A DNA stretch of 64,000 bases from positions 443,791-507,790 of the forward strand of contig CAVXLN010000029.1 of NCBI GenBank assembly GCA_963762435.1. The letters are read 5' to 3'. Shown in pieces: positions 32,561 to 40,550 of the stretch. Below the pieces are notes generated by a model. The model was not told the origin of the DNA and ran no database searches. It saw nothing but the letters and a program-made list of their open reading frames with translations. The DNA comes from JAXDMU01 sp963762435 (GTDB taxonomy: Bacteria > Pseudomonadota > Alphaproteobacteria > ATCC43930 > CGMCC-115725). Made by a program: the position numbers and the translations under genes. Positions within the stretch are counted from its first letter, which is position 1, and each line of letters starts with the position of its first letter.

Positions 32561-34255
32561 TCAAGACTGCGGCTTGATAATCCCCGCCGCCACCGCGGCC
32601 GGCCCCAGCTGCTGCTGTTGCCCTTGCGCGCCTGCCGACATCGCCGCGATCGCCGACAGGCGCTGCATGTTCGCCTGATTGCCGAGCGACGCGATCGAGG
32701 CCTGGCTCATGCCGAACTGCTTCAGCCGCTGGGTCAGGCTTTCCGCCGCGGTGAAATTGCCGATCATGGAGACGATCTGGCGCGGCCAATCCTTGTCGAA
32801 GGCCACCGTGTGCAGCTGCGCCACCCACAGCCGATAGGTCATGCCTTCGACCTGCACCATGTTGCTGGTCGCGCGCAGGCTGCTTTGCAGCACATTGCCC
32901 TGATCGATCTGGGCCGAGACATATTGCCCGTTCATCTCGAGCCAGATGAGCGCCGATTCGAAATCGAAGCGCAGCCACAGCCGGTGCGCCGCATTGAAGG
33001 AATAGCGCGCCAAGGCCGCGAAGATCACCGCATAGATGAGGCCGGTGGTAGCGATCGTGCCGGTCGCCATCAGCGAATCCGCCGCCGCATAGGCCGCGAT
33101 CGAGGCCCAGAGCGTGAAGAGCACGGCCGCGAAATCCAAGAGCGTGCGGAATTGCAGCGCCCGCTGGCTCAGCGCCTGGCCGATATCGACCGTGCCGCCT
33201 TCGAGCGGGAAAGGCTGGGTCTCCTCCAAGATCTCGCACAGGAAGTTGCCGGCCGTGGCACGAAGGTCGATCTGCGGCTCGATATGGATATAGCGCCGAT
33301 TGGGGATCTTCTCGCGCCAGCTCTCCTGCATCGCGCGCTGGAACTCGCCGCTGACGAGCGCCGGGCTGCAGCCCAGATTCCAGGTGTCCTGCACCATCGA
33401 GACCGCCGTCGGCGGCGGCGGCAAGAGCTGGCGGATGAGGGCGAAGAAGAACAGCGCATGGGCGGCCAGGCCCGCCGCCAGCAGCACGAACACATGCGGG
33501 AAGGGGGTGAAGCCCGTCAGCCGCGGCAGCGGCGGTCCCCACAGCGTGAGCAGGATCGGCCCGACGAAGGCGAACATGATGAGGGCGCTCAGCATCCAGA
33601 CCGACAAGAACCGCCCTTCGGCATCGGCCCCTGCCAGCGTCGGCCGCGCCAGGATCCAGATCGCGAAGACGAGATAAGCCGCCCCCACCCAATCCGTCAC
33701 CGCACCATTCACATGCGCCTGCGACGGAATGCCGATCAGCAGCGTCAGGCCGAGGCTCGCCAGCAGGGTCAGCAGCGTCAAGGCCCCACGGAACTGCCAT
33801 TCGGCCAAATTCCTGAGCGGCATCGGCGCATAGATCAGGTTCGGCAGCACCGCGAACAGCAGCCCGGCGATCGGCCCGTGCGGCTCGGGATATTCGAGCG
33901 CCTGCTGCCGCACGGTCTCGCGCACCATGTGGGCGTACTGGTCCCCAGGGCTCTGCTGCTCCGGCGGCACCACGCTCGCCAGGCTACGCGGCCGGCCGCG
34001 CCCGAAATAGAAGCGCAAATTAGTCAGGCACGCATAAAGGCAGGTGATCCCCGTCACCACCATCGCCGCCGCCAGGATCAGCACCGGGTAGGGCGCCACG
34101 CTCATACGCCCCATCAGCCCCGCACGCACCGACAGGAGCAGCGCCACCGCGAAGCCCAGGACGATGACGGCCGCCGCCAGCAGGAACAGATTATGGACCT
34201 TGAGCGGGTTCGGAAAATTCAGCTGCTTGGCGCCGCTGCCGAATTCGTACGACAT
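32561..34255 (-). CDS. Large multipass membrane protein of unknown function
   Basis: 564 residues. About eight to nine hydrophobic segments are seen: LFLLAAAVIVLGFAVALLLS, VLILAAAMVVTGITCLYACL, a pair near 160-205, then three around 215-275. Two more lie near 365-405. Soluble parts include an N-terminal loop (residues 85-125) and a C-terminal 150 residues ending in a Gln/Ala-rich tail. No catalytic or transport motif is recognised. It shares a transcript with the winged-helix gene, which may regulate it. Confidence 0.7.
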   Translation of the reverse strand: MSYEFGSGAKQLNFPNPLKVHNLFLLAAAVIVLGFAVALLLSVRAGLMGRMSVAPYPVLILAAAMVVTGITCLYACLTNLRFYFGRGRPRSLASVVPPEQQSPGDQYAHMVRETVRQQALEYPEPHGPIAGLLFAVLPNLIYAPMPLRNLAEWQFRGALTLLTLLASLGLTLLIGIPSQAHVNGAVTDWVGAAYLVFAIWILARPTLAGADAEGRFLSVWMLSALIMFAFVGPILLTLWGPPLPRLTGFTPFPHVFVLLAAGLAAHALFFFALIRQLLPPPPTAVSMVQDTWNLGCSPALVSGEFQRAMQESWREKIPNRRYIHIEPQIDLRATAGNFLCEILEETQPFPLEGGTVDIGQALSQRALQFRTLLDFAAVLFTLWASIAAYAAADSLMATGTIATTGLIYAVIFAALARYSFNAAHRLWLRFDFESALIWLEMNGQYVSAQIDQGNVLQSSLRATSNMVQVEGMTYRLWVAQLHTVAFDKDWPRQIVSMIGNFTAAESLTQRLKQFGMSQASIASLGNQANMQRLSAIAAMSAGAQGQQQQLGPAAVAAGIIKPQS

Positions 34256-34416
34256 GCTTGCCTCCCCCGATGGCGCAGGGCGGAACTATGGCGGTATCAC
34301 CCAAACGGGGCAAGCAGCGGCACTTATCCACAGGACGGATTCGGCAAGGATTGACGGGCGGACGGCTCTCGTGTTCCTTATTTGTTCGAGATTGATCGAC
34401 AAGGAGGGACGAGACG

Positions 34417-34986
34417 GTGGAGACGGCAAGGGATCGCGAGATCCTCGAGACATTGACCGAGCTGGCGCTCGAAGTCGCGACTGCGCTGAAGGCGCAGATC
34501 GTGACGGAAGCGGCTGCCGGCAGTGCCGAGAACGCCGACCGCCTGAGCCTCGCCTTCACCCGCGTTGCCCGCTCGATCCGCCAGACGCTGGCCTTCAAGG
34601 CGAAGCTTGCCGAGATGGCGGCGAAGAGTGCCGAGAAACGCCACGCCAAGGAACGCGAGCAGGCGATCGAGACGTCACGCCTGCGCGTCAAGAAGCACCA
34701 GGTCGCCCGCGATGTCGCCCTGATGGTGGAGGCCACGTCGGAACCCGAGAGCCTGTTGACCGACTTGCACGAACGTCTGATGGACCCGGATATCGAGGAC
34801 GAGCTCCTCACCATCCGGGTCGGCGACGTCATCATCGGCCTCTGCGACGAGCTCGGGATCCCGGTCGAGCTCTCGGTCTGGCAGGACAAGGGTTGGTTCA
34901 TCAACGAGGAGCGGCCAAGGCCGGAGCCGCCGCCGCGGCGGCCAAACTCCCTCTCTACCCCGTCGGGGTGGAGAGGGCCGGGGTGA
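34417..34986 (+). CDS. Coiled-coil protein of unknown function
   Basis: 189 residues. The first 100 are helical and charged (REILETLTELALEVATALKA, then KRHAKEREQAIETSRLRVKK). A compact domain follows (residues 105-165, LLTDLHERLMDPDIEDELLT to VELSVWQDKGWFI). The last 25 residues are Pro/Arg-rich and are encoded by a palindromic repeat, so the native stop may have been lost or moved. The function is unknown. There is no signal peptide. Confidence 0.6.
   Translation: METARDREILETLTELALEVATALKAQIVTEAAAGSAENADRLSLAFTRVARSIRQTLAFKAKLAEMAAKSAEKRHAKEREQAIETSRLRVKKHQVARDVALMVEATSEPESLLTDLHERLMDPDIEDELLTIRVGDVIIGLCDELGIPVELSVWQDKGWFINEERPRPEPPPRRPNSLSTPSGWRGPG
34951..34976. repeat. Hairpin repeat at the end of the coiled-coil gene
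   Basis: CTCTCTACCCC pairs with GGGGTGGAGAG around CGTC, with one mismatch, followed by GGCCGGGGTGAGGCGGGG. The motif class, a run of ACCCC-GGGGT with GAGAGGG, recurs between genes in many bacteria. The 3' end of the upstream gene runs through it. Confidence 0.5.
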
Positions 34987-35109
34987 GGCGGGGCTCGCCA
35001 CTCGCTCGGCCCACAGTTCCCCTGATCCGACAGCCCCACCTCACCCGACCTTTCCGCCCCACCGGCGGAGAGGAGAAGGGCCAACGCCCATTGACGCCAT
35101 TCAATCACT

Positions 35110-35123
35110 CTGTTACTAAACAG
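35110..35123. promoter_or_regulatory. Candidate operator of the ArsR-type operon
   Basis: CTGTT-ACTA-AACAG inverted repeat lying 27-40 bases before the chosen GTG start of the ArsR-type regulator. ArsR proteins bind short symmetric sites over their own promoters, so autoregulation is likely. It is assigned by position only. Confidence 0.4.
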
Positions 35124-35149
35124 ATCAGTTGAATAAGGACACGCCCCCA

Positions 35150-35500
35150 GTGCCGACTGCCCATCTCCCTCGGCTCGACATGGTCTTCGCCTCGCTGGCC
35201 GATCCGACGCGGCGTGCCATCGTCGAGCGGCTGCTCACCGAGGGCGAGCTCAGCGTCGGCGATGTCGCGGCCCCCTTCGCCGTCAGCCCGCAGGCGATCT
35301 CGCGCCATCTGCAGGTGCTGGAGCGGGCCGGCCTGATCGAGCGGCGGGTCGAGCGGCAATGGCGCTATGTGCGCGTGCGCACGGACGCGCTCGAGCCGGT
35401 TGAAAGCTGGCTATCGCGTCAGCGGCGCTACTGGACCGCAGCCCTCGATCGGCTCGAAGCCGTGGCGGCAACCGAAACCCCGAAGCGGAGCAAATCATGA
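35150..35500 (+). CDS. ArsR-family transcriptional regulator
   Basis: A 116-residue winged-helix repressor. The DNA-binding part reads ASLADPTRRAIVERLLTEG, VGDVAAPFAVSPQAISRHLQ and RWRYVRVR-like wing. No metal-binding cysteines are present, as in the ArsR subgroup paired with AHSA1 proteins. I chose the GTG at 35150, ten bases after AAGGA; the TTG at 35129 lacks a ribosome site. Its last codons overlap the AHSA1 gene (ATGA). Confidence 0.92.
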   Translation: MPTAHLPRLDMVFASLADPTRRAIVERLLTEGELSVGDVAAPFAVSPQAISRHLQVLERAGLIERRVERQWRYVRVRTDALEPVESWLSRQRRYWTAALDRLEAVAATETPKRSKS

Positions 35501-35949
35501 GCAGCGACAGCGAGACCACACTCCACCTCGAGCGGATGATTCCCATGCCGCCCGAATCCCTCTTCGTCCTATGGACCGAGCCGGCCCAGCTGGTGAAATG
35601 GTGGGCGATCGACGGCTATGAGGCCTCGGTGCACAGTCTCGACAGCCGGTCCGGCGGTCCCTGGCGCGTCACCATGCGGAACGCCGACGGCGCCCAGCTC
35701 GCGACGAGCGGCGTCTATCGCGTCGTCGAGCCGCCGCACCGTCTCTCCTTCACCTGGGCGTGGGAGGGTGCGGACGGCACGCGCGGCCATGAGAGTGAGG
35801 TGATGGTCAGTTTCGAGCCGGTGGCCGGCGGCACGCGCCTCGTCCTGCTGCAACAGCGCTTCGAAAGCCGCGAGGCCTGCCAAAACCACAATCGCGGCTG
35901 GTCGGGTGCCTTCGATCGCCTGGCGACGGTGGGCCAAGCCGTATCATGA
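35497..35949 (+). CDS. SRPBCC/AHSA1-domain protein
   Basis: A 150-residue START-like (Aha1 C-terminal-type) domain. It has ERMIPMPPESLFVLWTEPAQ, WWAIDGYEA, then GGPWRVTMR and the final GWSGAFDRLATV helix that closes the ligand cavity. Such proteins bind hydrophobic ligands. They commonly follow an ArsR regulator, as here, with overlapping start and stop codons. The ligand is unknown. Confidence 0.93.
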   Translation: MSSDSETTLHLERMIPMPPESLFVLWTEPAQLVKWWAIDGYEASVHSLDSRSGGPWRVTMRNADGAQLATSGVYRVVEPPHRLSFTWAWEGADGTRGHESEVMVSFEPVAGGTRLVLLQQRFESREACQNHNRGWSGAFDRLATVGQAVS

Positions 35950-36596
35950 CGAAACCGGAGATCCTGGGATCGCTGCGCTCCTCCTACACGCGGGTCGTCT
36001 GCATGGCCTGCGAGGAGAAGGGGGTCGAGTACGCGCTCATCGAGACGATGCTGGGGGCGGCAGAACTGCGTGACCTGCACCCTTTCGGCAAGATGCCGGT
36101 TCTGCGCCATGGCGATTTCACGGTCTTCGAATCGAAGGCGATCGCGACATACCTCGATCGACGCTTTCCGGGACCGCCGCTCATCCCGGCCGATCCACGG
36201 CTGGCGGCCCTGACCGAGCAATGGGTGTCGCTCGTCAACACCACGCTCGATCCGATCTTGGTCAGGACATATCTCCTGGCCTATGCGGCCCCGAAAACTT
36301 CCGACGGCAAGCCGGACGCCGCCATCATCGAGGCGGTGACACCGGCAGTACGCCGGCAGCTGGGCCTGCTCGATCGTGCCGTGGCCGAGACCGGTTGCCT
36401 CGTCGGCGATCAATTCACCTTGGCCGACATCAACCTACTGCCGATGCTGTATTACCTCCGCCAGCTGCCGGAAGGGGCGGCCGCCCTCGACGCCGCCACG
36501 CATCTGGGTCGCTACTACGACCGCCACACGGCCCGGCCCAGCTTCACCCGCACGACGCCCCCGCCCGGTCCGCCAAGACGCGCTGGTGCGGGCTGA
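35946..36596 (+). CDS. Glutathione S-transferase
   Basis: 216 residues. The N-terminal domain has GSLRSSYTRVVCMACEEKG, where Ser and Thr fall near the glutathione site, and GKMPVLRHGDFTVFESKAIA with the cis-Pro and the Glu-Ser pair. The C-terminal helical domain ends in a Pro-rich tail. It is the third gene of the ArsR-AHSA1-GST operon, with a four-base overlap. Joint induction by a toxic hydrophobic compound is inferred. Confidence 0.93.
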   Translation: MTKPEILGSLRSSYTRVVCMACEEKGVEYALIETMLGAAELRDLHPFGKMPVLRHGDFTVFESKAIATYLDRRFPGPPLIPADPRLAALTEQWVSLVNTTLDPILVRTYLLAYAAPKTSDGKPDAAIIEAVTPAVRRQLGLLDRAVAETGCLVGDQFTLADINLLPMLYYLRQLPEGAAALDAATHLGRYYDRHTARPSFTRTTPPPGPPRRAGAG

Positions 36597-36599
36597 ATT

Positions 36600-36629
36600 C
36601 TCCTCTCCACTCGAATGGGCGGAGAGGAG
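36600..36629. repeat. Hairpin after the GST gene
   Basis: CTCCTCTCC pairs with GGAGAGGAG around a 12-base loop, three bases after the GST stop codon. It resembles the small GC-rich palindromes seen elsewhere in the window and may aid termination with the next hairpin. Confidence 0.5.
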
Positions 36630-36639
36630 CCAAAAACGA

Positions 36640-36664
36640 AACGCCCCCCGAATCGGGGGGCGTT
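36640..36664. terminator. Bidirectional hairpin terminator between GST and trxA
   Basis: An 11-base perfect stem (AACGCCCCCCG with its complement) and a three-base loop. On the minus strand it is followed by TCGTTTTTGG, a T-run, so it should stop trxA transcription. On the plus strand an A-run precedes it. It can serve both convergent genes. Confidence 0.85.
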
Positions 36665-36686
36665 CGAAACCGTCTGAGCAGTCGGT

Positions 36687-37031
36687 TTAGCCGGCGGCCC
36701 GGTTGGCCTCCGGCAGAGCCGACTGGATCCACTCCACCAGCTTGCTCTTCGGCACCGCGCCCAGCTTCTGCGCCACGACCTGGCCGTTGTTGAACAGGAT
36801 TAGCGTCGGGATCGCCTTCACGCCATACTTGGTCGGCGTCTGCGGGTTCTCGTCGATATTCAGCTTTGCGATGGTCAGCTTGCCGGCCATCGAGGTGCCG
36901 ATCTCATCTAGCGCCGGAGCGATCATCTTGCAGGGCGAGCACCACTCCGCCCAAAAATCCACCAGCACGGGGCCGGATGCACCGAGGACATCGCCTTCGA
37001 ACGACGCGTCGGTCACTTTGTTCGTTGCCAT
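36687..37031 (-). CDS. trxA: Thioredoxin
   Basis: 114 residues. The fold is complete: VLVDFWAEWCSPCKMIAPAL with the active site at residues 32-35 and cis-Pro in VKAIPTLILF. The active-site dipeptide is Ser-Pro rather than the usual Gly-Pro. Thioredoxin donates electrons to ribonucleotide reductase and protein disulfides. A GGAGAG site precedes the ATG. It lies 96 bases after addA, a neighbourhood kept in many alphaproteobacteria. Confidence 0.96.
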   Translation of the reverse strand: MATNKVTDASFEGDVLGASGPVLVDFWAEWCSPCKMIAPALDEIGTSMAGKLTIAKLNIDENPQTPTKYGVKAIPTLILFNNGQVVAQKLGAVPKSKLVEWIQSALPEANRAAG

Positions 37032-37127
37032 AGGATCGCTCTCCCGCGGGCCGAGCCCGCCATGTGAGGGTTGGGACAAACCGTCCCGTCACTTGTGACA
37101 AAGACTAGGGGACGGTGTGAAGCCGCG

Positions 37128-40100
37128 TCAAGATATGGTGGGCTGGCATGCATCAACCTCCATAAGCCTGGGTCCATCAGTCCAAAGCAGCAGCGTGCGG
37201 ACGCGCTTGCCGGGATATATGCGTTCGAGGGCGGCTCGATAGGCCCGGAGCTGCACGAGATAGGCCGGCGCCACCTGCTCGAGATCCAAGGGCGGCGGCC
37301 GATTCGTCTTGTAATCCACGATCATGACCTCCGTCTCGGTCACCACCAGCCGGTCGAGCCGCCCGCTTAGCGCCTTGCCCTCGACCAGCCCTACCACCGG
37401 CACCTCGGCGCGCGAGCCCGGGCCGAACAGCTTTGAGAAGGTCGGATCGCACAACACAGCCATCGTCTCCCGCGCGATCTCATCCTGCTCCTCGGGATCG
37501 AGCCCATGGGCTGCCAGCGCCAGGAACCGCCGCGCTGCCGACTCGGCCGCCTCGAGTGCCAATTCAGGCAGAGTCTGCATCAGCCGATGGATCAACAGCC
37601 CGCGCTGGAAGCGGCGCTTGTCGGTATCGGATCCGAGCGGCGAGCGCGTCGGCGGCTCCGCCTCGCTTGGCCGCGACGCCACCAGCGGCCGGGGTGGTGC
37701 CGGCTCGGGCAGCGGGGGCCTGGTCGCGAAGTCGGGCAGCGTTCCGCTCTCGGCCCAACTCGCCTGATCCTTGCCTTTCGCCGGCGCGGCCGTCTGCGGA
37801 TTGTCATGGACGAAGCTCGGCGCCTCGAACGCCGGCCAGCCCGGGGGCAGCGAGATCGCCTCGCGCCGGCCGCACGCCTGCAGCCCGCCCACCACCAGCT
37901 CGTGCCAGCTCCTGGTGCCGCTCTGTATTTGCCGGGTCTTCCAGCCGCAGACATAGAGCCGGTCCTCGGCCCGGGTCAGCGCCACATAGAGGAGCCGGCG
38001 ATATTCCTGGTCGCGCTTCTGGGATGCCCGCGCCCGCGCCGCCGCCACGGCAGGCGCCCCCGCACCCCGGCGCGGCGCCCACAGCAGGCTTTCGCCATCC
38101 TCGGTCCACAGCAGCGTCGGCAGCCGGCTCGGCACCGACAGCGTGTCGGGCAGGAACACGATCGGCGCCTGCAGCCCCTTGGCGCCATGCACGGTCATGA
38201 TCCGCACCTCGTCGCGCCCGCCCTGATCGAGGTCGCGCTTGATCTCGGCCTCGCCGCTATCGAGCCAGTGCAGCAGGCCTTGCAGCGACGGCACATGCGT
38301 CCGCTCGAAGGCCAGCGTCTGGGCCAGGAACTCGTCGATCGCGTCGGCCGCCTCGAAGCCTAGCCGCCCAATCAGCCGCGCGCGCCCGCGTCCCGCCCCC
38401 AGAAGCTCGGCATACAGCTCGTGCGGCGGCACGAAATCGGCCCGAGCCAGCAGGTCGGCCAGCATCCGGTGCGCCGCCTCGGCCCAAGGGGCCGGATGTT
38501 CCCGCAGCGCGTGCCACAGACTGCCCTGGCGCGGCTGGGCTAGGTCATAGAGCTGCTGCTCATCAAGCCCGACCAGCGGGCTTTTCAACAGCTCGGCCAA
38601 GGTCAGATCATCCTCGGGCAGCAGCAGGAAGCGGCCGAGCGCCATCAGATCCATCACCGCCATCTGGCGGGTTAGCACCATCCGGTCGGTGCCGGCGACC
38701 GGCACGTCGCGGCGTTTGAGCTCGCGCAGCAGCTCGGCCACGAACTCGTTGCGCCGCCGCACCAGCACCAATATGTCGCCGGCACGGACCCGCCGGCCGC
38801 GCGCGGGCAGCGGCTCGCCGTGCTTCAGCCATCCGGCGATGGTCTCGGCGATGAGGCGTGCCAAGCGCGCCCGTGGCGCTTCCGCCGTGCGCTGCTCGAG
38901 CGGCGGCGCCCAGGGCTCGGGCGTGTCGGCCTCGTCCGGCACCAGCGGCGGCCACAGCTCGACCCGGCCGGCCTGGCCGGTACGATGGACATGATGGCGG
39001 ATCTCGGCGCCGTCGAGGGCGACACCATCGCGCGCCTCCTCGCGGGCGAAGACATGATCGACCAGCTCCAGCACCGCCTGCGTCGAGCGGAACGAGGTCT
39101 CGAGTGGCACCAGCCTCAGCGCGTCCTCGATCTCGGCCAGACGTTCCGCGAAATGGTCCCGCATCTCGAGAAAGGCCTGCGGGTCCGCGCGCTGGAAGCT
39201 GAAGATCGACTGCTTCGCATCGCCGACCGCGAAGATGGTGCGCGGCACATCGCGCGCCGAGAGCCCGGTGAAGAAATCCTCGGCCAGCGCCGTCACCACC
39301 TCCCACTGGTCCGGGTTGGTGTCCTGCGCCTCGTCGATCAGGATATGGTCGAGCCCGCCATCGAGCTTGAACAGCACCCAAGGGGCGACACCCGGCCGGC
39401 GCAGCAGGTCGCGCATGGTCAGGATCAGATCGTCATAGTCGAGCAGCGCGCGCCGCCGCTTCTCGGCCTCATAGGCGTCGAGGAAGCGGGCCGCCAGCCG
39501 GGTCAGCGCCGCCGTCGCCCGGAATGTGGCGATCGAGGCGAGGTGCTGATACCCGGCGATGAGCCGCGCCTGCTCGGCCTTGAGACAATCCTCCAACCCC
39601 GGTTCGGCGCAGGCCGCCTTGGTGGCCAGCCGTTGCCGCGGCTCCTGCTTCTGGGTCAGGAAGAGACCGAGATAGGCCTCGAAGCCTTCGGCCCGCTCGA
39701 CCGGCGCCGCCGCGAGCCATAATGCAAGCCCTTCGCCGCAGCGCTGATCGGTCACCGCCTTGCCGGCCGACAGCACTGCCGCGGCCCGGCGCAATCCCTT
39801 GCCATCGAAGGCAGTCTCGGCGGCGAGGGTCGCGATCCAGCCCGCCTCATCCTCGTCCGGTCGCACACCCAGCCGCCGCGCCGTACCGGCAAGATAGGCA
39901 TCGAGCCCGCCCGCCGCGCGCAGATGCCGGGTGAGCCGCCCGCGCTCGCCGGCCAGTGTCGCCATCAGCTCGGCGAAGCCCAGCTCATGGGTCTGGCCGG
40001 TGACGGCGGCGAGCGCGTCCGCCAGCACCGGATCGCCGCCGCTCCGTGCTGCTTCGAGCAGCTCGAGCTGCGCCTCCTGCAACAGCTCGGCGGCGCTGCG

Positions 40101-40550
40101 CTCCTCCATCACCTCGAAATGGGGCGGAATGCCGGCTTCGAGCGGGAAGCGCCGCAGCACCGACTGGCAGAAGGCGTGGATGGTCAGGATGCGCATACCG
40201 CCCGGCGTGTCGAGCACGCGGGCGAAGAGCTGGCGCGCCCGTTCGGCGAGCGCTAAGTCCGGTCGGCGGCCGGTGATGCCCTCGATCGCGTCGCTCAGTT
40301 TCGTATCGGGGATGGTCGCCCATTCCGACAGCACGGCATTGAGCCGGTTCGCCATCTCGGCGGCGGCCGCCTTGGTAAAGGTCAGGCACAGGATGCGCGC
40401 CGGCGGCGAGCCGCCCAGGAGCAGGTGCAGCACCCGGTCGGTCAGCACCTTGGTCTTGCCGGTCCCGGCCGAGGCCGCGACCCAGACAGAGCGGTTGCGG
40501 TCGGCGGCCTCGCGCTGGCGGAGATTGGGGTCGGGCGGCAGGACGCTCAT
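37128..40550 (-). CDS. addA: Double-strand break repair helicase-nuclease AddA
   Basis: 1140 residues. The N-terminal UvrD-type helicase has Walker A AASAGTGKT at 25-33, then LTFTKAAAAEMANRL, the Walker B LIDEAQDTNPDQW and ALTRAEDRLYV. The C-terminal RecB-like nuclease has IVDYKTNRPP near residue 1085. AddA works with AddB as a helicase-nuclease that processes broken DNA ends for RecA loading. The ATG overlaps the addB stop (ATGA), so the two subunits are translated together. Confidence 0.97.
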   Translation of the reverse strand: MSVLPPDPNLRQREAADRNRSVWVAASAGTGKTKVLTDRVLHLLLGGSPPARILCLTFTKAAAAEMANRLNAVLSEWATIPDTKLSDAIEGITGRRPDLALAERARQLFARVLDTPGGMRILTIHAFCQSVLRRFPLEAGIPPHFEVMEERSAAELLQEAQLELLEAARSGGDPVLADALAAVTGQTHELGFAELMATLAGERGRLTRHLRAAGGLDAYLAGTARRLGVRPDEDEAGWIATLAAETAFDGKGLRRAAAVLSAGKAVTDQRCGEGLALWLAAAPVERAEGFEAYLGLFLTQKQEPRQRLATKAACAEPGLEDCLKAEQARLIAGYQHLASIATFRATAALTRLAARFLDAYEAEKRRRALLDYDDLILTMRDLLRRPGVAPWVLFKLDGGLDHILIDEAQDTNPDQWEVVTALAEDFFTGLSARDVPRTIFAVGDAKQSIFSFQRADPQAFLEMRDHFAERLAEIEDALRLVPLETSFRSTQAVLELVDHVFAREEARDGVALDGAEIRHHVHRTGQAGRVELWPPLVPDEADTPEPWAPPLEQRTAEAPRARLARLIAETIAGWLKHGEPLPARGRRVRAGDILVLVRRRNEFVAELLRELKRRDVPVAGTDRMVLTRQMAVMDLMALGRFLLLPEDDLTLAELLKSPLVGLDEQQLYDLAQPRQGSLWHALREHPAPWAEAAHRMLADLLARADFVPPHELYAELLGAGRGRARLIGRLGFEAADAIDEFLAQTLAFERTHVPSLQGLLHWLDSGEAEIKRDLDQGGRDEVRIMTVHGAKGLQAPIVFLPDTLSVPSRLPTLLWTEDGESLLWAPRRGAGAPAVAAARARASQKRDQEYRRLLYVALTRAEDRLYVCGWKTRQIQSGTRSWHELVVGGLQACGRREAISLPPGWPAFEAPSFVHDNPQTAAPAKGKDQASWAESGTLPDFATRPPLPEPAPPRPLVASRPSEAEPPTRSPLGSDTDKRRFQRGLLIHRLMQTLPELALEAAESAARRFLALAAHGLDPEEQDEIARETMAVLCDPTFSKLFGPGSRAEVPVVGLVEGKALSGRLDRLVVTETEVMIVDYKTNRPPPLDLEQVAPAYLVQLRAYRAALERIYPGKRVRTLLLWTDGPRLMEVDACQPTIS

